Assembly: GCF_018224615.1 (NCBI RefSeq)
Contig: NZ_JAGTUK010000001.1
Location: 434,001 to 498,000 of the forward strand
Reading direction: 5' to 3'
Length of the DNA: 64,000 nt
DNA from: Microbacterium paraoxydans
Lineage (GTDB): Bacteria; Actinomycetota; Actinomycetes; Actinomycetales; Microbacteriaceae
Below the pieces are notes generated by a model, which saw only the letters and a program-made list of their open reading frames with translations, did no database searches and was not told where the DNA came from. Below are positions 9,961 through 18,176 of this stretch, in pieces (position 1 is the first letter of the stretch; the number at the start of each line of letters is the position of its first letter). The position numbers were made by a program, and so were the translations under genes.

Positions 9961-10685
9961 GCAAGATCGACGTCAGGAACCTGCACAAGTCGTTCGGCGA
10001 CAACGAGGTCCTCAAGGGCATCGACCTCACGGTCGACGACGGCGAGGTCGTCGCGGTGATCGGTCCGTCCGGCTCGGGCAAGTCCACGCTGCTGCGGTGC
10101 CTCAACAAGCTGGAGGAGCCCACCTCGGGCCACGTCGTGATCGACGGCGTCGACCTCACCGACAAGAGCGTCAAGCTCGATGAGGTGCGCCAGCGCATCG
10201 GCATGGTCTTCCAGCACTTCAACCTGTTCCCGCACATGACCGTGCTGGAGAACATCACCCTGGCACCGGTCGAGCTCGGCCGCATGACCAAGGCGGAGGC
10301 GAAGGACCGCGCGCTCACGCTGCTCGAGCGCGTGGGGTTGTCGGAGAAGGCCGACGCCAAGCCCGCGTCGCTGTCGGGCGGGCAGAAGCAGCGCGTGGCC
10401 ATCGCACGCGCCCTCGCGATGGACCCCGAGATCATGCTGTTCGACGAGGCCACCAGCGCCCTCGACCCAGAGATGGTCGGCGAGGTGCTGCAGGTGATCC
10501 GCGACCTGGCCGAGGGTGGCATGACTATGGTGCTGGTGACCCACGAGATGGGCTTCGCGCGCGAGGTGTCCGATCGCACGGTGTTCATGGACGGCGGTGT
10601 CGTGGTGGAGCAGGCTCCGCCCGCCGAGCTGTTCGGCGCCCCCAAGAACGAGCGGCTCCAGGACTTCCTGTCGAAGGTGCTCTGA
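9957..10685 (+). CDS. amino-acid ABC transporter ATP-binding protein (GlnQ type)
   Basis: A 242-residue ATPase whose ATG overlaps the stop of the fused receptor-permease gene by 4 bases. Walker A is GPSGSGKST (36-44), followed by [15 protein letters not shown], the signature [15 protein letters not shown], Walker [15 protein letters not shown] and the H-loop LVTHEMGFA. This is the polar amino-acid subfamily. Together with the upstream gene it makes a complete two-gene importer. A strong hairpin terminator follows. Confidence 0.95.
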   Translation: MSKIDVRNLHKSFGDNEVLKGIDLTVDDGEVVAVIGPSGSGKSTLLRCLNKLEEPTSGHVVIDGVDLTDKSVKLDEVRQRIGMVFQHFNLFPHMTVLENITLAPVELGRMTKAEAKDRALTLLERVGLSEKADAKPASLSGGQKQRVAIARALAMDPEIMLFDEATSALDPEMVGEVLQVIRDLAEGGMTMVLVTHEMGFAREVSDRTVFMDGGVVVEQAPPAELFGAPKNERLQDFLSKVL

Positions 10686-10693
10686 GCGCTGTC

Positions 10694-10733
10694 CGCGAAG
10701 GCCCGCCCCGGTGTCCGGTGGCGGGCCTTCGCG
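10694..10733. terminator. strong hairpin terminator between convergent genes
   Basis: A 14-bp perfect stem (CGCGAAGGCCCGCC with its complement) and a 12-base loop, lying between the amino-acid importer and the convergent MFS gene. It probably works in both directions. Confidence 0.8.
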
Positions 10734-10740
10734 CGTCCGG

Positions 10741-12045
10741 TCAGCCCACCGGCGCGGGGTGACGACGGATGGTCGCGCTCACCAGGGCCGCGACCGCGCA
10801 CAGCCCGGCGGCGGCGAACCACGCGACCGTGTACTGCCCGGTGTGGTCGCGCACGAGCCCGGCGAGGATCGAGGCGATGCCCGCGCCGATCTGGTGCGCC
10901 GCGAACACCCAGCCGAACACCAGCGGGCCGCGGTCGCCGAACACCTCGCGGCACAGGGCGATCGTGGGTGGCACCGTGGCGACCCAGTCGAGGCCGTAGA
11001 TCACGATGAACACGATGATGCTGGGCTGCACCTCGGCCGACAGCAGGCTGGGCAGGAACAGCAGGCTCACCCCGCGCAGCGCGTAGTACGCCGCGAGCAG
11101 GATGCGCGGGTTGACGCGGTCGGTCAGCCAGCCGGAGAACACGGTGCCGACGATGTCGAAGATCCCGACAACGGCCAGGAGTCCCGCGGCCGTGGTGGTG
11201 GGCATGCCGTGGTCGTGGGCGCTGGGGATGAAGTGCGTGCCGATGAGGCCGTTGGTGGTGGCGCCGCAGATCGCGAAGCCGATCGCGAGAGCCCAGAAGG
11301 TCTTGGTGCGGGCGGCGTCGCGGAGCGTTCCGAGCGCGAGCTTCGCGGCACCCCACGCGTTGCCGCGGGGCACGGGCGCCGGAGGGGTGGTGGGCGCGGG
11401 CTCGCCGTATCGTCCGACGCCGAGGTCGCTCGGGCGGTTGCGCACGAAGATCCACACCAGCGGGGCGACCGCCAGCGCGCCGCCCGCGATGATGAGCGAG
11501 GCCCCGCGCCAGCCGATGTCCTCCGCGGCGGCGGCGATCACGGGCAGGAAGATGAGCTGCCCCGTGGCACTGCCCGCGGTGAGCACGCCGGACACGAGTC
11601 CGCGGCGCGTGGCGAACCAGGTGTCGGTGATGGTCGCGGCGAACACGAGCGCCATCGACCCGGTACCCAGGCCGATCAGCACGCCCCACGTGAGGATGAG
11701 CTGCCCCGGCGTGGCCACGAGCACGCTCAGCGCCGCGCCCGCTCCGATCACGAACAGGGCGACGACCGTGACCGCGCGGATGCCGAAGCGCTGCATGAGC
11801 GCGGCGGCGAATGGGGCGATCAGGCCGTACAGCAGCAGGTTCACCGAGACCGCGAGCGACAGCTCCGCCGTGCTCCAGCCGAATTCCTCCTCGAGCGGCA
11901 CCATGAGCACGCCGGGGGCTGCCCGGAATCCGGCGGCACCGATCAGGGCGATGAGCGCGACGAACGCGACGGTCCACGCGGGGTGCAGGCGGCGGCGGAC
12001 GACGGGAGGGTCCTGCACCGGCTCGTCGACGGATTCGGCGGTCAT
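10741..12045 (-). CDS. MFS transporter (monocarboxylate/oxalate-type exporter family)
   Basis: A 434-residue protein with 12 predicted helices. The ATG at 12045 was chosen: it overlaps the stop of the HxlR gene by 4 bases and gives a normal cytosolic N-terminus before the first helix (WTVAFVALIALIGAAGFRAAPGVL in two parts). The longer open frame upstream is read-through of the HxlR gene in another frame. Features such as GWSTAELSLAVSVN and MALVFAATITDTWFATRRG resemble MFS members of the MCT/OFA group. The substrate is unknown. It is co-transcribed with, and presumably controlled by, the HxlR regulator. Confidence 0.87.
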   Translation of the reverse strand: MTAESVDEPVQDPPVVRRRLHPAWTVAFVALIALIGAAGFRAAPGVLMVPLEEEFGWSTAELSLAVSVNLLLYGLIAPFAAALMQRFGIRAVTVVALFVIGAGAALSVLVATPGQLILTWGVLIGLGTGSMALVFAATITDTWFATRRGLVSGVLTAGSATGQLIFLPVIAAAAEDIGWRGASLIIAGGALAVAPLVWIFVRNRPSDLGVGRYGEPAPTTPPAPVPRGNAWGAAKLALGTLRDAARTKTFWALAIGFAICGATTNGLIGTHFIPSAHDHGMPTTTAAGLLAVVGIFDIVGTVFSGWLTDRVNPRILLAAYYALRGVSLLFLPSLLSAEVQPSIIVFIVIYGLDWVATVPPTIALCREVFGDRGPLVFGWVFAAHQIGAGIASILAGLVRDHTGQYTVAWFAAAGLCAVAALVSATIRRHPAPVG

Positions 12046-12521
12046 GCGGCGCGCCCGGTGTGCAGGGCGAAGGGTTCGCCGCCCATGCTGCGGCGCGCCC
12101 AGCGGGTGCTGTCGGCGTCGAGCGGGGCGGTGCAGCGGGCGCACCAGTCCACCGACGTGGCGGTCTCGCCGCAGCGCGCGCACGAGACCTCGAGGCCCCA
12201 CGGCCCGTCCGGGTCGGTCGTGCGGCTGAAGCGCGCGTAGGCGTGGAGGATCGGCAGGGTCTCGCGTCCGGCGTCGGTCAGGCGGTAGCCGCTGCGGGCG
12301 TCGGCGGGGTCTTCGCGGGTCAGCAGCCCGGCGTCGTGCATCGCGGCGAGGCGGCGCGACAGCACCGAGTCGGCGGCACCCGTGGCGGTGCGCAGTTCGT
12401 CGAAGCGGGTGCGGCCGGAGAACAGCTCGCGCAGCAGGAGCAGGACCCAGGGGTCGGCGAGGACATCGGCCGAGCGGGCGATCGGGCAGGTCGCGGACGA
12501 CCAGTCGGAACGGAGAGGCAT
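12042..12521 (-). CDS. HxlR-family transcriptional regulator with C-terminal Cys4 motif
   Basis: A 159-residue protein. The HxlR winged helix is at about residues 10-100, with the conserved Cys in SATCPIARSADVLADPW and LSRRLAAMHDAGLLTRE. The C-terminus has two CxxC pairs (CARC, 11 residues apart from CARC) that look like a small zinc ribbon. The ATG at 12521 is preferred over a GTG at 12548, because a promoter with a leaderless geometry (-35 TTGACG, 17 bp, -10 GAAAGT, 6 bp, ATG) places the transcript start at this codon and a 19-bp palindrome covers the GTG. It probably autoregulates and controls the overlapping MFS gene. Confidence 0.88.
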   Translation of the reverse strand: MPLRSDWSSATCPIARSADVLADPWVLLLLRELFSGRTRFDELRTATGAADSVLSRRLAAMHDAGLLTREDPADARSGYRLTDAGRETLPILHAYARFSRTTDPDGPWGLEVSCARCGETATSVDWCARCTAPLDADSTRWARRSMGGEPFALHTGRAA

Positions 12522-12527
12522 GCCGTC

Positions 12528-12556
12528 ACTTTCGTGAAGAAAGTTCACGACGTCAA
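12528..12556 (-). promoter_or_regulatory. HxlR promoter with operator palindrome in the spacer
   Basis: On the minus strand: -35 TTGACG (12551-12556), 17-bp spacer, -10 GAAAGT (12528-12533), then 6 bases to the ATG. A perfect inverted repeat TCGTGAA-N5-TTCACGA occupies 12532-12550, filling the spacer, as expected for repression by the HxlR protein itself. Confidence 0.6.
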
Positions 12557-12640
12557 GACGCGGCGGGCACTATGGCAGGAATCGTCGCCGGATTCGACCG
12601 GGATCGCACGACGGCGGCGGCGAAGCCCCGCCGGGCAGGG

Positions 12641-13918
12641 TTACTCGGCGACGCGGGCGGCGATGTCGCGGCGGTAGTGCGAGCCGTCCAGGCGGATGCG
12701 CCCGATCGCGTCGTACGCGCGGTCACGGGCCGTCCGGAAGTCCGGCGCCACCGCCACCACGTTCAGCACGCGCCCGCCCGTGGCGATCAGCGAACCGCCG
12801 GGGGCGTCCGGGCTGGCGGTCGCCGCGTGCACCAGGCGCACCCCCTCGACCCCGGCCGCGTCGGCCAGACCCCCGATCGGGCGCCCGGTCTGCGGCGCCT
12901 CCGGGTAGCCCTCGCTCGCGAGCACCACCGTGATGGCGGCGTCGTCGCGGAACACCGGCTCCGGCTGGTCCTCGAGCGTGCCCGAGGCGGCGGCGAACAG
13001 CAGCTGCGACAGCGGGGTCGACAGCCGCGGGAGCACGACCTGCGTCTCCGGGTCGCCGAAGCGCGCGTTGAACTCGATGACGCGCACGCCGTTCGGGGTG
13101 AGGATGAGCCCGGCGTACAGCAGCCCGATGAACGGGGTGCCCTCCGCGTCGAGCTGCCGCACCACGGGCAGTGCCACATCGCGCGTGACCTCCGCCACGA
13201 AGGCCTGCTCGCTGCCGAACTGCTCCGCGAGCCACGGCAGCGGGGAGTACGCGCCCATGCCGCCCGTGTTGGGACCGGCGTCGCCGTCGAACGCGCGCTT
13301 GAAGTCCTGCGCCGGGCTGAGGGCGCGCACGGTGTCACCGTCGCTCAGGAAGAACAGCGACACCTCGGGGCCGGAGAGGAACTCCTCCACGAGCACGGGT
13401 CCGGCCGGGAGGTACTGCTGGGCGTGGGCGAGGGCTTCGGCGCGGTCGTCCGTCACGATCACGCCCTTGCCCGCGGCGAGCCCGTCGGCCTTGACCACGT
13501 ACGGCGCGCCCAGGGAGTCGAACGCGGCCTCGACCTCGGCAGCGGTCGCGGCGCGCACGGCCCGACCGGTCGGCACACCCGCGGCGTCCATGACCCGCTT
13601 GGCGAACGACTTCGAGCCCTCCAGCTGCGCCGCGGCCTTCCCCGGACCGAACACGGGGATGCCGCGCTCGCGCAGCTCGTCCGCGACGCCCGCGACCAGC
13701 GGAGCCTCCGGGCCGATCACGACGAGGTCGATCGCGTGCTCGTTCGCGAACGCGGTGACCGCGGCGCCGTCGAGCGGGTCGAGCGACACGGGCGTGGCGT
13801 CCTGCGCGATGCCGGCGTTGCCCGGGGCGACGACGATCTCGTGCTCCACCTCCTCCGCACGGAGGGCGAGGATGATCGCGTGCTCACGGGCACCGGAACC
13901 GAGGACGAGGATCTTCAC
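12641..13918 (-). CDS. purD: phosphoribosylamine--glycine ligase
   Basis: A 425-residue GAR synthetase, the second step of de novo purine synthesis: it joins glycine to phosphoribosylamine using ATP. The N-terminus is MKILVLGSGAREHAI. The ATP-grasp region includes PYVVKADGLAAGKGV and GPNTGGMGAYSP, followed by EFNARFGDPE, all hallmark PurD motifs. Length is normal. A TAGGCT -10 lies 12 bases before the ATG, so the leader is very short. purM and purF are encoded together at 25653-28247, so the pathway genes are split within this window. Confidence 0.97.
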   Translation of the reverse strand: MKILVLGSGAREHAIILALRAEEVEHEIVVAPGNAGIAQDATPVSLDPLDGAAVTAFANEHAIDLVVIGPEAPLVAGVADELRERGIPVFGPGKAAAQLEGSKSFAKRVMDAAGVPTGRAVRAATAAEVEAAFDSLGAPYVVKADGLAAGKGVIVTDDRAEALAHAQQYLPAGPVLVEEFLSGPEVSLFFLSDGDTVRALSPAQDFKRAFDGDAGPNTGGMGAYSPLPWLAEQFGSEQAFVAEVTRDVALPVVRQLDAEGTPFIGLLYAGLILTPNGVRVIEFNARFGDPETQVVLPRLSTPLSQLLFAAASGTLEDQPEPVFRDDAAITVVLASEGYPEAPQTGRPIGGLADAAGVEGVRLVHAATASPDAPGGSLIATGGRVLNVVAVAPDFRTARDRAYDAIGRIRLDGSHYRRDIAARVAE

Positions 13919-13974
13919 CCGTCCAGCCTACCGAGGCCCGTCGCCCGGGTTTCGGCCGCGGACGGCCGTGCGCC

Positions 13975-14649
13975 TCAGAGCTCGATCGGACGCTCGACGC
14001 TCGCGTCCCACGGCACGGTCCACCCGGTCGCGTCGAACAGGGCGTCCAGCACCATCGCCGTGAACCCCCACACGATCGTGCCGTCCACGTCGAACGCGGG
14101 GCCGCGGAACGTGCGGCCGAGGCGCGTGAGGGTCGACGTGAACCGGGTCGCCGGGTCGAGCAGCTGGGCCACCGGCACGCGGAACACCTCGACCGTCTCG
14201 GCGTGGTCCACCGCGACCACCCGCGACGGCGACCGCCACCACGCCAGCACGGGCGTGACGAGGTGGTTGCTCGCGGCGAGCGGGATCACCGGCAGCGTGG
14301 ACAGCACCTCGACGCCCGCGGGGTCGAGTCCCGTCTCCTCCTCGGCCTCACGCAGTGCCGTGGCCACGGCATCGGCGTCGGACGGCTCGACGCGCCCCCC
14401 GGGGAACGACACCTGGCCGGGGTGGGACGACAGCGTGGGCGCCCGGCGCTGCAGCAGCACGTCGAGGTCACGGGCCACGGCCGCGTCCGGCGTGGCGGCG
14501 GGAACGTGGTCGAGCACGCCGAACAGGATCAGCACCGCGGCGTCGTGCGCGCTGCGCGGGTCGGCGAGCGGCGGGATCGGCACGCCCCAGGAGTGGTCCG
14601 TGGCGGCAGCGAGCAGCTCGGCGCGCGCGCCCTGGGGGTGCATGCTCAT
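13975..14649 (-). CDS. Nudix hydrolase, CoA-pyrophosphatase (NudL) type
   Basis: A 224-residue protein with a Nudix box at about residues 83-106 (GGRVEPSD, then REAEEETGLDP). The preceding VSFPGGRVE element is characteristic of the NudL/YeaB coenzyme-A diphosphatase group. It would hydrolyse the pyrophosphate of CoA or a related nucleotide. The ATG at 14649 sits exactly 6 bases after a TAAGCT -10 box, so the mRNA is probably leaderless. A second in-frame ATG follows two codons later. Confidence 0.87.
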   Translation of the reverse strand: MSMHPQGARAELLAAATDHSWGVPIPPLADPRSAHDAAVLILFGVLDHVPAATPDAAVARDLDVLLQRRAPTLSSHPGQVSFPGGRVEPSDADAVATALREAEEETGLDPAGVEVLSTLPVIPLAASNHLVTPVLAWWRSPSRVVAVDHAETVEVFRVPVAQLLDPATRFTSTLTRLGRTFRGPAFDVDGTIVWGFTAMVLDALFDATGWTVPWDASVERPIEL

Positions 14650-14655
14650 ACCCCG

Positions 14656-14661
14656 AGCTTA
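14656..14661 (-). promoter_or_regulatory. -10 box of leaderless Nudix transcript
   Basis: TAAGCT on the minus strand, 6 bases from the ATG at 14649. Confidence 0.5.
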
Positions 14662-14691
14662 GGCCGCCGTCGTGGGCGCTGGCCGCGGTTC

Positions 14692-14697
14692 TAGGGT
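14692..14697 (+). promoter_or_regulatory. -10 box of leaderless sterol-carrier transcript
   Basis: TAGGGT, 6 bases from the ATG at 14704. It is the mirror partner of the Nudix promoter 31 bp away. Confidence 0.5.
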
Positions 14698-14703
14698 GGA
14701 GGC

Positions 14704-15072
14704 ATGGCGAGGAAGATCGACATCATCGACGGTCGGGCGGCGCTCGATGCCGTGCGGGCGGCCGAGGCGGCGGGCGACAAGCCGGCGCGCCCCTCGCTCG
14801 CGACCGCGGTGCGGTACCTGCTGCAGCTGCTCGACGAGAAGGCGCCGGGGAACAGTGTGGAGGTGCGGGTGCCGCCGTTCGGTGCCGTCCAGGTGATCCA
14901 GGGTCCGCGGCACACCCGTGGCACGCCGCCCAACGTGGTGGAGATGGACGCGGCCACGTGGATCGCGGTCGCGACGGGCGCGGAGGCGTGGGGAGAGGCC
15001 GCGGCGTCCGGGCGCATCCACGCGTCGGGCACCAGGGCCGACCTCGCCGCCGTCCTTCCGCTGCGTCCCTAA
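14704..15072 (+). CDS. sterol-carrier-family (SCP2-like) protein
   Basis: A 122-residue actinobacterial protein starting MARKIDIIDGRAALDAV. It carries the conserved VEVRVPPFGAVQ and GTPPNVVEMDAATWIAVATG segments seen in bacterial proteins annotated as sterol carrier family. The last part (NVVEMDAATWIAVATG) is the SCP2-fold portion also found in maleylpyruvate-isomerase-type proteins. The true ligand is unknown. Its stop overlaps by 4 bases the end of the convergent hmuV gene. Confidence 0.8.
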   Translation: MARKIDIIDGRAALDAVRAAEAAGDKPARPSLATAVRYLLQLLDEKAPGNSVEVRVPPFGAVQVIQGPRHTRGTPPNVVEMDAATWIAVATGAEAWGEAAASGRIHASGTRADLAAVLPLRP

Positions 15073-15842
15073 CGCCGCGCGACCACGAGGGGCACGCCCG
15101 TGCGCGGGTGCGGGAACACGTCGACCGGCTGCCCGTAGACCTCGGCGATGCGGTCGGCGGTCAGCACGGCGGACGGCGCTCCGGTCGCGGTCACCCGTCC
15201 GCGGGCGAGCAGGGTCACCCGGTCGGCGTGGGCGAGCGCGGCGTTCAGGTCGTGCAGCACCACGGCCACCGCGGCACCGTCGTCGGCGAGACCGCGGATC
15301 AGGCGCATGACGTCTTCGTGGTGCTTCAGGTCGAGCGCGGCGGTCGGCTCGTCCAGCAGCAGCACCCCGGTGCGCTGCGCGATCACCCTGGCCAGGGCCA
15401 CGCGGGCGCGTTCGCCGCCCGACAGCGACGGCACCGTGCGGCCGGCGAGCGCCGACACCTCGGTCTGCGCCATCGCCTCGGCCACGATCTCGTCGTCGGC
15501 CTCGGCCACGGGGGTGCGTGCCCACGGGGTGCGACCCATGCGTACGACCTGCTCGGCCGTGAACGGGAACGTGACGGTGTTCTCCTGCAGCAGCACGGCT
15601 CGCCGCTGGGCGAGCGTGCGGGGGCGGATGCCCGCGACGGGACGGCCGTCGAGGGAGACGTGGCCGGACTGCGGCGCGACGTCGCCGGACAGCACCCCGA
15701 ACAGCGTCGACTTGCCCGCGCCGTTCGGCCCCACCAGCGCGTGCACCTCTCCCGCGTGGATGTCGATCGCGGCGTCGGCGAGGATCGTGCGGCCGTCGCC
15801 CACGCGCACCGTGAGCCCGGTGCCGCGCAGCCGCGGGGTCAT
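15069..15842 (-). CDS. hmuV: heme ABC transporter ATP-binding protein
   Basis: A 257-residue ATPase. The ATG at 15842 overlaps the permease stop by 4 bases and gives the family N-terminus; the far longer open frame is a shadow over the permease. Walker A GPNGAGKST (38-46), signature LSGGERARVALARV, Walker B VLLLDEPTAALDL and H-loop VLHDLNAALAHADRV place it in the FepC/BtuD/HmuV group. Adjacent hmuU and hmuT and the facing HtaA-domain gene support heme rather than siderophore uptake. Confidence 0.9.
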   Translation of the reverse strand: MTPRLRGTGLTVRVGDGRTILADAAIDIHAGEVHALVGPNGAGKSTLFGVLSGDVAPQSGHVSLDGRPVAGIRPRTLAQRRAVLLQENTVTFPFTAEQVVRMGRTPWARTPVAEADDEIVAEAMAQTEVSALAGRTVPSLSGGERARVALARVIAQRTGVLLLDEPTAALDLKHHEDVMRLIRGLADDGAAVAVVLHDLNAALAHADRVTLLARGRVTATGAPSAVLTADRIAEVYGQPVDVFPHPRTGVPLVVARR

Positions 15843-16912
15843 GCCCAGCCTCCGGACCGGCGGCGGGTGCGCACGAGCAGCCACAGGAAGAACGGCCCGC
15901 CCACGAGCGAGGTGATCATGCCGATGGGCAGGTCGGCCAGCGGCACGGCCGTGCGGGCGACGAGGTCGGCGAGGGCGATCAGCAGCGCGCCGCCGAGTGC
16001 GGAGGCGATCACGAGCGGCAGGTGTGCGGGGCCGATGATCATGCGCATGAGGTGCGGCACGACGAGCCCGGCGAAGCCGATGATGCCGGCGAACGCGACC
16101 GCGGCGCACACGAGCAGCGCGACCGTGACGATCACGACCATCCGCAGCAGCTCGACGCGCACGCCGAGGTGCCGGGCGGTGCGCTCGCCGAGGGCGAAGA
16201 GGTCGAGGCTGGGGGCCACGAGCAGTGCGACCACCACGCCGACCGCGACCAGCGGGGCCACGAGCTGGATGTTCGACCAGAGGGCCCCGTTGAGCGAGCC
16301 GAGCTGCCAGAACACGATCTGCTCGCGCGTGGAGGTCGTGCCGAGGAAGGTGAGGAAGGCCATGCCCGCCCCGGCGATCGCGTTGATGGCGATGCCGGTG
16401 AGCAGCAGCGTGACCACCTCGGTGCGCCCGCCGGAGCGGCTGAGCAGATACACCGCGAACACGGCGGCCAGTCCGCCGAGGAACGCGAACACGGGGGTGG
16501 TCCACAGCCCGAACGTGGCGAGGCCGAACGTGATGCTGGCGGCCGCGCCGAGCGCCGCACCGGACGAGACGCCGACCACCCCCGCGTCGGCGAGCGGGTT
16601 GCCGAAGATCGCCTGCATGAGCACGCCGGAGACCGCGAGGGCCGCGCCGACGAGCAGCCCGAGCACGAGCCGGGGCAGGCGCAGGTTGTAGATCACCCCG
16701 TAGTCGGTGGCGGCAGCCGGTGCCCACGCGGTGTCGATGCCGATGCCGCGCAGCAGCACCCCGATCAGGGCGGTCGGCGACAGGTCGTACTGCCCGCTGG
16801 TGATCGAGACGACGGTCGTGACGGCGAGGGCTGCCACGAGCGCGAGGACCACGAGTCCGAACCGCAGGCCCCGATGCCGGGTCGGCGTCGGCGTGACGAC
16901 CTCGCCGGTCAC
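15839..16912 (-). CDS. hmuU: heme ABC transporter permease, FecCD family
   Basis: A 357-residue membrane protein with 9-10 helices. FecCD motifs are visible: GQYDLSPTALIGVLLRG, LPRLVLGLLVGAALAVSG, FGNPLADAGVVGVSSGAALGA (split) and VPHLMRMIIGPAHLP. The GTG at 16912 overlaps the hmuT stop (GTGA), indicating translational coupling. It forms the channel for heme passed on by HmuT. Confidence 0.9.
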   Translation of the reverse strand: MTGEVVTPTPTRHRGLRFGLVVLALVAALAVTTVVSITSGQYDLSPTALIGVLLRGIGIDTAWAPAAATDYGVIYNLRLPRLVLGLLVGAALAVSGVLMQAIFGNPLADAGVVGVSSGAALGAAASITFGLATFGLWTTPVFAFLGGLAAVFAVYLLSRSGGRTEVVTLLLTGIAINAIAGAGMAFLTFLGTTSTREQIVFWQLGSLNGALWSNIQLVAPLVAVGVVVALLVAPSLDLFALGERTARHLGVRVELLRMVVIVTVALLVCAAVAFAGIIGFAGLVVPHLMRMIIGPAHLPLVIASALGGALLIALADLVARTAVPLADLPIGMITSLVGGPFFLWLLVRTRRRSGGWA

Positions 16913-18015
16913 GACGCGGGCTCTGCGGCGTACAGCGCCCGGGCGAGGGCACCGATCACGTCGGCCGACCGCGGTCCGAAGCTCAGGATCTCGGCGTCGG
17001 CCATGTCGATCACGCGGCGGTTCGCCCCGGCAGGGGTCTCCGCGACGGCGGGCACGCGCTCGATCAGGCCGTCGATGCCGCCGACCGACTCCAGGCCGTC
17101 GGTCATCATCACGAGCACGTCCGGCTGCGCCGCCACGAGGGCTTCCGCGGTCATCGGCTTCATGCCCTCCCAGCCGATCTCGGCCGCGACGTCGACCCCG
17201 CCGACCGCGTCGATCAGAGAGTCGGCGCCGGAGTCCTCGCCGAAGATGTAGTACACGTTGGCGCTGCCGCGCACGTAGAGGAAGAGCATGCGGGCGCGGT
17301 CCTCCGGTGCGGCGGGGGTGACCTGCGCGATCTCGGCCAGGGTGGCGGCGACGTCGGCGTCGAGGCGCTCGATCAGTTCGGCGCCACGGGTGGGCACGCC
17401 CAGGGCGGTGGCGATCTCGGTCACGAGCTCGTCGGTGGTGTCGAGGCGACGGTCGCTCGAGATGACGACCACCGCGATCCCGGCGTCGCGCAACTGCTGG
17501 CGCACCTCCTTGGGGCCGATCGTGGTGTCGGTGAGCACGACGGTGGGCGCGAGCTCGAGGATCGCCTCGGGGTTGAGCGTGTGCCCGGTCTTGGTGACCA
17601 CGGGGAGGTCTTCCGTGCCGGGGAACAGCGTCGAGGAGTCGCGCCCCACCACGCGGTCGCCCAGGCCCAGCGCGAACACGGTGGACGCGATGGTGCCGGA
17701 GATGTCGATCGGGAGGATGCGGTCGGCGTCGGTGACCTCGACGGTGCGCCCTTCGCTGTCGGTCACGGTCACGGGCAGCGCGGGAGCGGAGTCGTCGGTG
17801 ACGGGCTCCACGGCGTGGCTCGCGAGGCAGGCGGTCGCGGGGCCGGTGGCGGTGCGGACGTCGTCGACGAGGTCGAGGTCGGCGAGCGGGACCGACGCCT
17901 GCGGGCAGGTGTCGTCGGGAGTCTCCGGGCCGGCGGCGGTGGCTCCGGGGTCGGCGCACGCGGCGAGTCCGAGGGCGAGAGCGCCGGCCAGAAGCAGGGC
18001 GGAGAGGCGTCGCAT
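16909..18015 (-). CDS. hmuT: heme-binding substrate-binding lipoprotein
   Basis: A 368-residue periplasmic-binding protein of the TroA/FecB-like class. The lipobox LAAC gives Cys20 as the anchor. The conserved core includes DADRILPIDISGTIASTVFALG, split here as two motifs, then VVGRDSST and TKTGHTLNPEAILELAPT, which is the pattern of actinobacterial HmuT. First gene of hmuTUV. An iron box overlaps its start codon, so the transcript leader is at most a few bases and repression by IdeR/DtxR would block initiation. Confidence 0.9.
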   Translation of the reverse strand: MRRLSALLLAGALALGLAACADPGATAAGPETPDDTCPQASVPLADLDLVDDVRTATGPATACLASHAVEPVTDDSAPALPVTVTDSEGRTVEVTDADRILPIDISGTIASTVFALGLGDRVVGRDSSTLFPGTEDLPVVTKTGHTLNPEAILELAPTVVLTDTTIGPKEVRQQLRDAGIAVVVISSDRRLDTTDELVTEIATALGVPTRGAELIERLDADVAATLAEIAQVTPAAPEDRARMLFLYVRGSANVYYIFGEDSGADSLIDAVGGVDVAAEIGWEGMKPMTAEALVAAQPDVLVMMTDGLESVGGIDGLIERVPAVAETPAGANRRVIDMADAEILSFGPRSADVIGALARALYAAEPAS

Positions 18016-18033
18016 TAGGCAAGGCTATCCTAA
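18015..18033 (-). promoter_or_regulatory. IdeR/DtxR iron box at hmuT
   Basis: TTAGGCAAGGCTATCCTAA matches the actinobacterial consensus TTAGGTTAGGCTAACCTAA at 16 of 19 positions. It overlaps the hmuT start codon and the TAGGAT -10 region on the minus strand. Confidence 0.85.
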
Positions 18034-18083
18034 AACTTGACGCTGTCGCGGCGCTGCCCCTACGCTCGGGATCGACGGCTTAC

Positions 18084-18102
18084 TTAGCTGAGCCTAACCA
18101 AC
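18084..18102 (+). promoter_or_regulatory. second IdeR/DtxR iron box, upstream of the HtaA gene
   Basis: TTAGCTGAGCCTAACCAAC matches the iron-box consensus at 14 of 19 positions and lies 74 bp before the chosen start of the surface-protein gene. It is weaker than the hmuT box. Confidence 0.65.
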
Positions 18103-18176
18103 ATTCCTCGCACACCCGACTGCATTGCGGCACCCCGATGCGCACGCTCGAACGCGCCAGGGGACCGCGGAGAATC

